NCBI GenBank assembly: GCA_003242515.1
Contig: QGUS01000031.1
Coordinates: 1 to 11,234 of the forward strand
From: Actinomycetota bacterium
GTDB taxonomy: Bacteria; Actinomycetota; Acidimicrobiia; Spongiisociales; ZC4RG35
Length of the DNA stretch: 11,234 nt
Direction: 5' to 3'
The notes below the pieces were generated by a model. That model ran no database searches. It saw only the letters and a program-made list of their open reading frames with translations, and was not told where the DNA came from. Position numbers and translations under genes: made by a program. Below are positions 1 to 6,535 of the stretch, piece by piece. Position 1 is the stretch's first letter. Each line of letters starts with the position of its first letter.

Positions 1-1
1 G

Positions 2-280
2 CTGATGACCTCCCCGGAGGTCAAGCCCGCCATCGCCACCCACGACGACGAACTCATCGAACTCGCCCTGGACCTGGCGAAGGAGCGGTCGGAGCCCTAC
101 GAGTTCCAGATGCTCTACGGGGTCCGGCCCGACCTGCAGCGGAAGATCGTCGCCGCGGGACACCCGCTCCGGGTCTACCTGCCGTTCGGCTCGCAGTGGT
201 ACCCCTACCTCACCCGGCGTCTGGCCGAGCGCCCGGCGAACACCTGGTTCTTCTTCCGGGCCCTGCTCGGAGGTCGGTGA
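2..280 (+). CDS. Proline dehydrogenase, C-terminal end (partial)
   Basis: Only the last ~92 codons are present; the reading frame is open to the left edge, so the ATG at 5 is an internal Met and the gene begins outside the window. The product oxidises L-proline to pyrroline-5-carboxylate with FAD, passing electrons to the quinone pool (first step of proline catabolism). What is seen: EFQMLYGVR followed by LRVYLPFG, WYPYLTRRLAERPAN and WFFFRALL, the closing strands and helices of the PRODH beta/alpha barrel. The two adjacent arginines of TRRLAERP match the family's substrate-carboxylate-binding pair. Ending soon after this motif fits a monofunctional enzyme rather than a PutA fusion to the P5C dehydrogenase. 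The next gene starts at or within a few bases of its stop codon. Family assignment is secure; the missing N-terminal part cannot be judged. Confidence 0.93.
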   Translation: MMTSPEVKPAIATHDDELIELALDLAKERSEPYEFQMLYGVRPDLQRKIVAAGHPLRVYLPFGSQWYPYLTRRLAERPANTWFFFRALLGGR

Positions 281-281
281 C

Positions 282-640
282 CTGCCCATCGACGACGCCA
301 CCAGGGAAGCGCTCGCCGCGCACCGCGTCATCGACCTGACCACCTACGGCCGCCGCAGCGGCGAGCCCCGGACCATCGAGATCTGGTGGTTCTCCTTCGA
401 CGGCCGCTTCATCTCACCGGCACACCCGGTTCCCGGGACTGGCTCGCCAACGTGAAGGCCGACCCCAGGGTGGTCGTCGAGGCCGGGGGCATCCGGGTGG
501 CGGGGAAGGCGCGCGAGGTGACCGACCGGGGCTTCAAACGGAGGTTCTTCGAGGATGCCCCCTGGGCCGAGGCGCGGTGGTCCCAGGCCGGACTGGACCG
601 GCTGGTCGCGGAGTCCCCCATGATCGAGGTGGAGTTCTGA
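282..640 (+). pseudogene. F420H2-dependent quinone/nitroreductase-family protein, frameshifted
   Basis: The two halves of one small protein lie in different frames. From 282 the frame reads LPIDDATREALAAHRVIDL, then TTYGRRSGEPRTIEIWWFSF and DGRFI, then runs into a TGA shortly after 460. The frame shifted by one gives LTGTPGSRDWLANVKADPRV and ends in SPMIEVEF at 640. Joined at 413/414 they form a typical ~119-residue member of the pfam04075-like deazaflavin-dependent nitroreductase/quinone reductase family (motifs TTxGRRSGxPRxIEIW and GTPGxRDWxxN), which binds F420. One missing base, most simply a C in ATC(C)TCACC, explains the break. The start is also uncertain: no ATG, GTG or TTG precedes the CTG at 282 in frame, whereas a GTG at 277 overlaps the previous stop as GTGA but is one base out of frame. 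The gene is either truly decayed or carries sequencing/assembly indels. Confidence 0.75.
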
Positions 641-659
641 CCGCGGGGTCGACGGCTCC

Positions 660-665
660 TACACT
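660..665 (+). promoter_or_regulatory. Putative -10 box of a leaderless promoter
   Basis: TACACT ends 9 nt before the ATG at 675. A weak -35-like CTGACC lies at 636-641 with an 18-bp spacer. No Shine-Dalgarno sequence precedes the ATG, which fits a leaderless or near-leaderless transcript. Read by eye only. Confidence 0.4.
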
Positions 666-674
666 CGCCGCACG

Positions 675-2858
675 ATGACCGTCACCGAAGAGAGGCGCGA
701 CACCGACGCGACCCCGGCGAAGCGTTTCACCGTCTCCCGGGCGCTGCGCGTGCTCGGCGTGGTCGCCGCACTGGCCACCGCCGCCATGGGTGTCGCCGGC
801 AGCTTCCAGGAGCATCTGCATTTCGAGATCGGCCGCGAGGTCTTCGGGAATATCCCTGGCCCCTTCAAGGTCGTCTTCTACGTGGTGATCCCGGCCTTCA
901 TCGGGCTGGCGTTCTTCCTGTTCGCACGCCGGGCCGAGATATACGAACAGGGCGCCTCGGAGCGCCGCACCGGGCTGTGGGGCGAGCGGGTCCGCCGCTT
1001 CGTCCGCGGCCTGGCCATGCGGACCGTGATGCGGGACAAGCGGGCCGGGATCATGCACTCGGCCATCTACTGGGGCTTCGTGGTCCTCTTCCTGGGGACG
1101 GTCACGGTCGAGCTGGACCACCTGGCGCCCGCCCGGCTCAAGTTCCTCCACGGGACCTTCTACCTGGTCTTCTCGTTCGTCCTCGACCTGGCCAGCCTGG
1201 TCTTCCTGGGCGGCCTCGCCCTGGCGTTCCTCAACCGCTACGTGCTCCGGCCCTGGCGCCTCAAGTCGAAGACCAAGCCGGAGGACGGGCTGATCCTCCT
1301 CACGCTGGCGGCGATCGGCGTCACCGGCCTGCTCACGGAGGCGGCCCGCATCGTCGTCGACGGCCGCCCCGACCACGAGGTCTGGTCGTTCCTCGGCTAC
1401 CTGCTGTCGCCGCTCTTCTCGCCGGAGTCGGCGGCGACCTGGCACCGAGTGGCCTGGGTGGTGCACGTGGCGACCTTCGCCATGTTCCTGGTGGTCCTCC
1501 CCACCACCAAGTTGCGCCACATGTTCACATCGCCGGTGGACCTGGCGCTCTCGCCGCGGAAGCGCCCGAAGGGCGCCATGCGGGAGATGCCGAACCTCTT
1601 CGAGGTCGAGGACATCGAGACCATCGGCGCCCACATCGCCACCGACCTCACCTGGAAGCAGCTCTTCGACACCGAGGCCTGCACAGTCTGCGGCCGCTGC
1701 ACGGCGGTCTGCCCGGCCAACCTCACCGGCAAGCCCCTCGACCCTCGCGAGATGGTCCTGAAGTCGGGCGAGGTCGCCGCCTCGATGCAGGGCCTCGAGG
1801 GCCCCGTCACCTCGTCCGCGGTGCTCGAGGGCGCCGGCGTGCTCTTTGAGCGGATCACCACCGAGGAGCTCTACTCCTGTACGACCTGCCGGGCCTGTGA
1901 CGAGATCTGCCCGGTCGGCATCGAGATCGTCGACCGCATCCTCGACATGCGGCGCTACCTGACCCTCATGGAGTCGGACTTCCCGGCCGAGCTGGGCAAG
2001 GCCTTCATGGCCATGGAGAACCAGACCAACCCGTGGGGCATGAGCCAGCAGGCCCGTGCCGACTGGACCTCCGAGCTCGACTTCGAGATCCCGCGTCTCG
2101 GCGACGGCGTGGAGCGCGCCGAGTACCTGTGGTTCGTCGGCTGTGCCGGTTCCTACGACGACCGGAACAAGGCGGTCTCCGTCGCCCTGGCCCGGCTGCT
2201 CAAGGCGTCGGGCATCGACTTCGCCATCCTCGGCATGAACGAGGTGTGTTCCGGCGACCCCGCCCGCCGTGCCGGCAACGAGTACGTGTTCCAGCAGCTG
2301 GCGCTCCAGAACATCTCCACCTTCGAGGAATACGGGGTGAGGAAGGTCATCACCCAGTGCGCCCATTGCTTCAACACGATCCGCAACGAGTACCCGCAGT
2401 TCGGGGGCGAGTACGAGGTCGTGCACCACAGCCAGCTGCTCGCCGAGCTGCTGTCCCAGGGCCGGCTCGAGGTGCCGAAGAAGGAAGACGGCACCGACAA
2501 GAAGATCGTTTACCACGACCCCTGCTACCTGGGCCGGTACAACGACGTGTACCTCGCCCCGCGTGAGGTGGCCGGCGCCGGCGGCGCCGAGGTCGTGGAG
2601 ATGGGCCGCCACGGCACCCGGTCGCTGTGCTGCGGCGCGGGCGGGGCCCGTTTCTGGATGGAGGAGAAGGTCGGCAAGAAGGTGAACGTCGAGCGTGCCG
2701 AGGAGGCCCTAGCCACCGGTGCCGACGAGATCGCCATCGCCTGCCCCTTCTGCTTCGTGATGCTGGACGACGGCGTCAAGGAGCTGGGCCAGGAGATCCC
2801 GGTCCGCGACATCGCCATGATCCTCGCCGACGGGTTGGAGGGCCCGACCGGAGCTTGA
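675..2858 (+). CDS. Membrane Fe-S oxidoreductase, EtfD/EMO-like (NarI-type + 2x[4Fe-4S] + two CCG domains)
   Basis: A 727-residue fusion. Residues ~25-280 hold about six hydrophobic segments (near 25-42, 66-86, 128-147, 163-187, 206-226, 256-278) resembling a NarI-type cytochrome b membrane domain; H128, H160, H257, H264 and H282 are possible haem ligands. Two ferredoxin motifs follow: C336-x2-C339-x2-C342-x3-C346-P and C402-x2-C405-x2-C408-x3-C412-P. Two HdrB/HdrD-like CCG domains complete it, with C490, C525, C562, C565 and then C617, C652-C653, C690, C693. Domain order and length match the family of mycobacterial Rv0338c (EtfD) and the ETF:menaquinone oxidoreductases, which pass electrons from electron-transfer flavoprotein (fatty-acid oxidation) to menaquinone; the role here is inferred from architecture. 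No etfAB or acyl-CoA dehydrogenase gene is in view. All cluster cysteines look intact. A GlpC- or lactate-oxidase-like Fe-S subunit is the main alternative. Confidence 0.85.
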   Translation: MTVTEERRDTDATPAKRFTVSRALRVLGVVAALATAAMGVAGSFQEHLHFEIGREVFGNIPGPFKVVFYVVIPAFIGLAFFLFARRAEIYEQGASERRTGLWGERVRRFVRGLAMRTVMRDKRAGIMHSAIYWGFVVLFLGTVTVELDHLAPARLKFLHGTFYLVFSFVLDLASLVFLGGLALAFLNRYVLRPWRLKSKTKPEDGLILLTLAAIGVTGLLTEAARIVVDGRPDHEVWSFLGYLLSPLFSPESAATWHRVAWVVHVATFAMFLVVLPTTKLRHMFTSPVDLALSPRKRPKGAMREMPNLFEVEDIETIGAHIATDLTWKQLFDTEACTVCGRCTAVCPANLTGKPLDPREMVLKSGEVAASMQGLEGPVTSSAVLEGAGVLFERITTEELYSCTTCRACDEICPVGIEIVDRILDMRRYLTLMESDFPAELGKAFMAMENQTNPWGMSQQARADWTSELDFEIPRLGDGVERAEYLWFVGCAGSYDDRNKAVSVALARLLKASGIDFAILGMNEVCSGDPARRAGNEYVFQQLALQNISTFEEYGVRKVITQCAHCFNTIRNEYPQFGGEYEVVHHSQLLAELLSQGRLEVPKKEDGTDKKIVYHDPCYLGRYNDVYLAPREVAGAGGAEVVEMGRHGTRSLCCGAGGARFWMEEKVGKKVNVERAEEALATGADEIAIACPFCFVMLDDGVKELGQEIPVRDIAMILADGLEGPTGA

Positions 2859-3388
2859 AGCGACTCGCCGCTGCCCTGATCGGGTTGGTCCTCGTCGGGT
2901 GCAGCGAGGCCCCGCTCCGGCCTTCCCCGACCGACCCGCCGCGCCACGTGACCACGACGACGCTCCCGGAGACCGTGACCACCGTGGGGTCGGAGGAGGG
3001 CGCCACGGCCTTCCGCGAGTGCATGGTCTCCCACGGTGTCCAGATGGGTGAGATCACCTTCGACGGGCAGGGCCGCCCGCGGCTCGACCTCGCGATGAGG
3101 GACGTCACCATGGGGTCGCCCGACGTGGCCGCGGCCCTCGACGCCTGCAGCGAGCACCTCGTCGCCGGCCCGCTGTTCCTCGGCGACTCGCCCGTCCGGG
3201 AGGAGGTGGCGCGGAAGCTCGCCGACTTCACCGCCTGCATGCGCTCCCGCGGTGTCCCCAACTTCCCCGATCCGGTGGCGGGCTTCCACGGGGTCGGCTA
3301 TCCGTACCCGCCTGACGAGATCCCGTACGACGACCCCGACCTGGTGGCCGCGATCGCGGTCTGCCGGCAGCGGGTCCTCGAGGGCTGA
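2855..3388 (+). CDS. Small lipoprotein with duplicated CM-x2-(S)RGV Cys module
   Basis: Start chosen at TTG 2855, which overlaps the preceding TGA as TTGA, has GGAG a few bases upstream, and puts a signal peptide at the N-terminus: KR, a hydrophobic run, then lipobox LVGC with Cys16 as the likely lipidation site. The 177-residue product continues with a Pro/Thr-rich linker (~20-47) and two similar modules: FRECMVSHGV (53-62) paired with C98, and FTACMRSRGVPNFPDP (125-140) paired with C170. Cys-Cys distance is 42 residues in both, suggesting an internal duplication with two intramolecular disulfides outside the membrane. Similar small lipoproteins with CMR-x-(H/R)GVPNFPDP motifs are familiar from actinobacteria, without a function I can name. 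Translational coupling to the Fe-S oxidoreductase suggests co-expression, not necessarily shared function. Confidence 0.75.
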   Translation: MKRLAAALIGLVLVGCSEAPLRPSPTDPPRHVTTTTLPETVTTVGSEEGATAFRECMVSHGVQMGEITFDGQGRPRLDLAMRDVTMGSPDVAAALDACSEHLVAGPLFLGDSPVREEVARKLADFTACMRSRGVPNFPDPVAGFHGVGYPYPPDEIPYDDPDLVAAIAVCRQRVLEG

Positions 3389-3419
3389 GCGGCCCGGCCA
3401 CTCCGGTCCCCGGGTGACA

Positions 3420-3425
3420 TAGCAT
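3420..3425 (+). promoter_or_regulatory. Putative -10 box upstream of clpS
   Basis: TAGCAT ends 8 nt before the clpS ATG at 3434, in a 45-bp gap after the lipoprotein gene. No convincing -35 and no Shine-Dalgarno are visible, consistent with leaderless initiation of the clpS operon. Confidence 0.35.
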
Positions 3426-3433
3426 TGGGTGCG

Positions 3434-3718
3434 ATGACAACGAGGCCGGTTCCCGTGATCACCCCCCGCACGGGCGAGGACCAGGAAGTCGACAAGCCCT
3501 GGCGGGTGGTCGTCTGGAACGACCCGGTGAACACCATGGGCTACGTGGTGTACGTGTTCCGGAAGCTCTTCGGGTACGACGAGCCGACGGCCACGAAGCT
3601 CATGCTCCAGGTCCACCACGAGGGGCGAGCGGTGGTGGCGGACGGCCCGCGCGAGAAGGCCGAGCTCGACTGCTACCGGCTGCACAACCACGGCCTATGG
3701 GCGACGATCGAGCAGTGA
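3434..3718 (+). CDS. clpS: ATP-dependent Clp protease adaptor ClpS
   Basis: 94 residues, the usual ClpS length. A flexible N-terminal tail (~1-20) precedes the core: WRVVVWNDPVNTMGYVVYVF (23-42), LMLQVHHEGRAVV (57-69) and LHNHGLWATIEQ at the end. N29, D30, M35 and H61 line up with the E. coli ClpS residues N34, D35, M40 and H66 that line the pocket for N-terminal destabilising residues. ClpS binds the N-domain of ClpA/ClpC and delivers N-end-rule substrates to ClpP in the cytoplasm. The ATG at 3434 is preferred over the TTG at 3425 because it follows the -10 box at leaderless spacing and gives the family's normal length. The gene heads a compact set: its TGA overlaps the GTG of the next gene. 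Confidence 0.97.
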   Translation: MTTRPVPVITPRTGEDQEVDKPWRVVVWNDPVNTMGYVVYVFRKLFGYDEPTATKLMLQVHHEGRAVVADGPREKAELDCYRLHNHGLWATIEQ

Positions 3719-4173
3719 GCCACTTCCGCTCCGAAGGGGACCGCATCGTGGCGAGCCTCTCCCCGCAGGAGAAGGCCTTCCTCTCCGACGTGGTGCCGAT
3801 GCTCGCCTCGATCGGCCCGGGGGACCCGGCGTTGGACCGTCTCACCCCTCCGGTGATCCTCGGCGACCCGGAGGCCAATGAAGAGTGGTGGCGGCTCATG
3901 GGGCCGGAGCTGCGGGAGGCGAAGAGCTCGGACCGCAGGGTCTTCGCACACGTGATGGCCTCAGAGGGCGACGCAGCCCTCACCGAGGACGAGGCCGACG
4001 CCTTCCTCCGCGTCCTCAACGAGGCCCGTCTCGTCCTCGGGGTGCGTCTCGGCATCGAGGTCGAGGAGGACTACGAGAAGCTCGACCCGGACCAGACCTG
4101 GATCCTCGACTACTTCGCATACCTCCAGGAGGAGCTGATGTACGAACTGACACGGAGGTGGGAGGATGAGTAG
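3715..4173 (+). CDS. DUF2017 family protein
   Basis: 152 residues from the GTG at 3715, which overlaps the clpS stop as GTGA. The ATG at 3697 is also in frame, but the GTG start gives the family-like opening MSHFRSEGDRIVASLSPQEK. The sequence is acidic and mostly helical, with DPALDRLTPPVILGDPEANE in the first half and YFAYLQEELMYELTRRWEDE at the C-terminus. No catalytic motif or membrane segment is visible. DUF2017 genes commonly follow clpS in actinobacteria, so a role with ClpS or Clp proteolysis is plausible but unproven. The 3' end overlaps the next gene by 8 bp, supporting cotranscription and translational coupling. Confidence 0.85.
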   Translation: MSHFRSEGDRIVASLSPQEKAFLSDVVPMLASIGPGDPALDRLTPPVILGDPEANEEWWRLMGPELREAKSSDRRVFAHVMASEGDAALTEDEADAFLRVLNEARLVLGVRLGIEVEEDYEKLDPDQTWILDYFAYLQEELMYELTRRWEDE

Positions 4174-5296
4174 CGTCGGGAGGACGGTGGCGCCCGACCC
4201 ATTCACCGAGCTGAGGAGCCCGCAAGGGTCGCTCGTCTCCCTGTACGCCTCACGGCCGAGCCCGGGTGGTTTCGCCGCCCTGCTCAGCGACCTGCTCCGC
4301 CCCATCCGCGAGCAGGCAGCCACCAGGGACCGCACCGTCGAGATGAGCGTGCGCGCCGATGTGGAGCGCATCCGGGACCTCGCCGAGAGCTTCGAGACCG
4401 GGTCGGCGCCGGCGTACGCCGTCTTCGCCTCCGACGCCGACGGGATCTTCCAGGTGGAGGCCCTCACCCACGAGGTGCCCGACGTCGCCCTTCTCGGCCA
4501 CCGTCCCTACCTACGGCCGCTGCGCACCCGTCCCCGCGACCTGAGGGCGGGCTTCCTGGTCGCCGACCGTCTCCAGGCCCGCGTCTTCGTCGTCTGCGGC
4601 AGCGTCGTCACGGAGCTGGGCGACCCGATCGAGGCCGAGCCCGTGAAGCGCGACTACGGCGGCTTCGAGGGGAACGCGGAGCACACGGCCCGCCAGCGCG
4701 CCGACGAGAACGCGGCGCGGCTCTGGAAGGACGCCGGTCAGCGTCTCTTCGAGGCCCATCAGGAGCGCCCGCTCGACTTCGTGGCCATCGGCGCGCCCGC
4801 CGAGCTGGCCGACGGCATCGCCCGGGCGCTGCATCCCTACCTGGCCCAGCTCCCCAGGGTCGATTTCCCGGCGGTCCCCGGCTCGGTGACCGAGACGGCG
4901 CTCCGGTCGGAGGCGGCCTCCTCGGCCGACGAGGTCCGTCGCAATCGCCAGGCCGCCCTCGCTGGGCGCGTCTGTGACACCGCGTGGAGCGGCGGCATGG
5001 CCGTCCTCGGCCTGAGCCGGTGTCTCGCCGCGTCCAACGCCCAGGCGATCGAGACGCTCGTGATCGCCGGCGACCTGGTCCGTCCCGGAGTGCTCTGCGG
5101 CTCCTGCGGCTTCCTCGCCCGCTCGGGCGAGGAGTGCCCCGTCTGCGGGGATGGCCTCATCGAGACGGAGGACGTCGTCGCCGACCTCATCGAGGCCGTG
5201 GTCGCGGCCGGTGGCAGCGTCCATCAGATCGAGGTCGCCTCGCCCCTCGACAACGAGGGCGTCGGCGCCCTGACCCGCTTCCCCGTGACGGTCTGA
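4166..5296 (+). CDS. Bacterial eRF1-like release-factor-family protein (baeRF/Vms1-like)
   Basis: 376 residues, ATG at 4166 with GGAGG at 4154-4158, 7 nt upstream. Three parts resemble archaeo-eukaryotic RF1 architecture as found in the bacterial baeRF families. An N-terminal domain (~15-125) has GSLVSLYASRPS, AYAVFASDADGIFQ and HRPYLRPLRTR. A central RNase-H-like domain (~128-235) has LVADRLQARVFVVCG, a GG loop (YGGFEGN, G165-G166) and then a long basic/acidic helix. The C-terminal L7Ae-like domain (~255-376) has MAVLGLSRCLAASNAQAIET and a zinc-ribbon-like C311-x2-C314-x9-C324-x2-C327, ending AGGSVHQIE. Known relatives (eRF1, Vms1/ANKZF1) hydrolyse peptidyl-tRNA on the ribosome; a ribosome-rescue role here is inferred. 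The canonical GGQ is absent: F167 follows GG, and the nearest Gln is Q177. The gene is embedded in the clpS operon. Confidence 0.8.
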   Translation: MSSVGRTVAPDPFTELRSPQGSLVSLYASRPSPGGFAALLSDLLRPIREQAATRDRTVEMSVRADVERIRDLAESFETGSAPAYAVFASDADGIFQVEALTHEVPDVALLGHRPYLRPLRTRPRDLRAGFLVADRLQARVFVVCGSVVTELGDPIEAEPVKRDYGGFEGNAEHTARQRADENAARLWKDAGQRLFEAHQERPLDFVAIGAPAELADGIARALHPYLAQLPRVDFPAVPGSVTETALRSEAASSADEVRRNRQAALAGRVCDTAWSGGMAVLGLSRCLAASNAQAIETLVIAGDLVRPGVLCGSCGFLARSGEECPVCGDGLIETEDVVADLIEAVVAAGGSVHQIEVASPLDNEGVGALTRFPVTV

Positions 5297-5301
5297 AGAG
5301 C

Positions 5302-5901
5302 ATGCCGACCGCCGCGTTGATACTCGCCGCCGGTGGCTCCCGCCGTCTCGGGCGACCGAAGCAGCTGGAGCCCTGGGGCGGCACGACCCTCCTGGAGCAC
5401 GTGGTGTCCCTCGTCAGGGTGATGCCCGTCGACGAGGTCTGGGTGGTCCTCGGCGCCGAGTCGGAGCGGATCCTCGCCGGGATCGACCTCGGGGACGCCG
5501 GGATCATCGAGAACCCCGAGTGGGAGGAGGGGCTCGCGTCCTCGCTCCGCGTGGGGCTGGATGCGCTGACCCGTCTCTCCCGGGCCGAGCGGGTGGTGAT
5601 CATGATGGGCGACCAGCCCGAGGTCTCGCCCGAGGTGGTGGCCCGGCTGCTCGAGGCGCACCGTTCCGGCGGGCGCCCGGTGAGCATCCCGAAGTACCGG
5701 TACACGCTCGGCAACCCCGTGGTGGTCGACCGGAGCCTGTGGCCGCGGGTCATGTCGCTGGAGGGCGACGAAGGCGCCATGAGGCTGTGGCGGGCCCACC
5801 CCGAGTGGGTCAACGAGGTGTGGTTCGCCGAGCATCCGCCGCGGGACGTGGACACCGAGGCGGACGTGATCGAGTTGAGACCCCGTCACCCGGCCGGGTG
5901 A
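5302..5901 (+). CDS. MobA-like NTP transferase (MocA-type nucleotidyltransferase)
   Basis: 199 residues, ATG 5 nt after the stop of the release-factor-like gene, so probably in the same operon. A single Rossmann-like NTP_transf_3 domain: nucleotide-binding LAAGGSRRLGRPKQL (8-22), NPEWEEGLASSLRVG (71-85), metal-binding MGDQP (102-106), GNPV (137-140), GDEGAM (155-160, where relatives often have GDxGAR) and DVDTEAD (182-188). Relatives include molybdenum-cofactor cytidylyl/guanylyltransferases and CoxC-like accessory proteins. The substrate cannot be told from sequence, and no molybdenum-enzyme or cofactor-synthesis gene is in the window, so the specific name MocA is not justified. The stop codon lies inside a 16-bp palindrome. 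Confidence 0.88.
   Translation: MPTAALILAAGGSRRLGRPKQLEPWGGTTLLEHVVSLVRVMPVDEVWVVLGAESERILAGIDLGDAGIIENPEWEEGLASSLRVGLDALTRLSRAERVVIMMGDQPEVSPEVVARLLEAHRSGGRPVSIPKYRYTLGNPVVVDRSLWPRVMSLEGDEGAMRLWRAHPEWVNEVWFAEHPPRDVDTEADVIELRPRHPAG
5886..5901. promoter_or_regulatory. 16-bp perfect palindrome over the stop codon of the MobA-like gene
   Basis: TCACCCGGCCGGGTGA reads the same on both strands and ends with the TGA of the preceding gene. It lies where the -35 region of the following DUF4332 promoter would be. It could be an operator or a weak hairpin (6-bp stem, GGCC loop); no T-run follows, so an intrinsic terminator is unlikely. Confidence 0.35.
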
Positions 5902-5909
5902 GCGGGAGT

Positions 5910-5918
5910 TGGTATAGA
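5910..5918 (+). promoter_or_regulatory. Extended -10 promoter of the DUF4332 gene
   Basis: TGG-TATAGA is an extended -10 element (TG at 5910-5911, hexamer 5913-5918) in the 54-bp gap before the ATG at 5956. No clear -35 at normal spacing. Unlike most promoters in this window it leaves a ~30-nt leader, which contains GGAG (5943-5946) and AAAGGGG (5947-5953) as ribosome-binding sequence. Confidence 0.45.
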
Positions 5919-5955
5919 GTCCGAGGCCGAGTTCTTCTCAGCGGAGAAAGGGGTT

Positions 5956-6357
5956 ATGGCGCGTATCGACCAGGTCGCAGGCATCGATCACAAGCAGGCG
6001 ACCAAGTTGCGCAAGGCGGGCATCCGGACCGCCAAGGGCCTGATCGAGAAGGCGTCGACGAAGAGGGGCCGGGCGGAGCTGGCGAAGGCGACCGGCATCC
6101 CCGAGAAGGACCTCCTCCTGTGGGTGCACCACGCCGACCTGCTCCGTGTCCCTGGTGTCGGCTCCGAGTACGCCCAGCTCCTGGTGGCCGCCGGGGTCGA
6201 CAAGCTGAGCGACCTGCGGCGGAGGAACCCGACCGCCCTCGTGGCCAAGATCATCGGTCTCAACGGGTCCCAGAAGATCGTGAGCCGTCTCCCCACCGAG
6301 TCGATGGTGGAGATCTGGATCAAGGCCGCCGCGGAGCTGGAGCCTTCGATCGGCTAG
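5956..6357 (+). CDS. DUF4332 helix-hairpin-helix protein
   Basis: 133 residues, ATG preceded by a strong purine-rich ribosome-binding stretch. Two tandem helix-hairpin-helix-like units are visible: VAGIDHKQATKLRKAGIRTA (7-26) and VPGVGSEYAQLLVAAGVDKL (65-84), joined by a segment containing LAKATGIPEKDLLLWVHHAD (42-61). This is the DUF4332 pattern, whose members look like stand-alone versions of the HhH folds used by DNA polymerases and repair proteins for non-specific nucleic-acid contact. The protein is strongly basic, consistent with nucleic-acid binding, but its partner and pathway are unknown. It has its own promoter and probably ends its transcript in the gap before the oppositely oriented HbhA-like gene. 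Confidence 0.8.
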   Translation: MARIDQVAGIDHKQATKLRKAGIRTAKGLIEKASTKRGRAELAKATGIPEKDLLLWVHHADLLRVPGVGSEYAQLLVAAGVDKLSDLRRRNPTALVAKIIGLNGSQKIVSRLPTESMVEIWIKAAAELEPSIG

Positions 6358-6535
6358 GCGGCGAGCCGCCCCGGCCATACCGGTCACCGATCCCCCCCGA
6401 CACCTGGAGCTGGCGGTCCGTCGGTCCGCCGCACACCTCTCTCGTCACGACACGAGATCCCACTGGAGGTGGGCAGGGCTGCGGGCGAGGCGCCGGAGCT
6501 CCTGCGGCATCGCCTCCAATGGGCCGGAGACGAGA

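Noticed and set aside
534..2612. Long open frame on the - strand (about 690 codons) antisense to the Fe-S oxidoreductase
   Set aside because: It is His/Gly/Arg/Asp-rich without any recognisable domain, and lies opposite a gene with intact cysteine motifs. Such frames are expected in very GC-rich coding DNA.
2525..3691. Open frame on the - strand across the lipoprotein and clpS genes
   Set aside because: It spans three real + strand features and their promoter and shows no domain-like sequence; a shadow of biased codon use.
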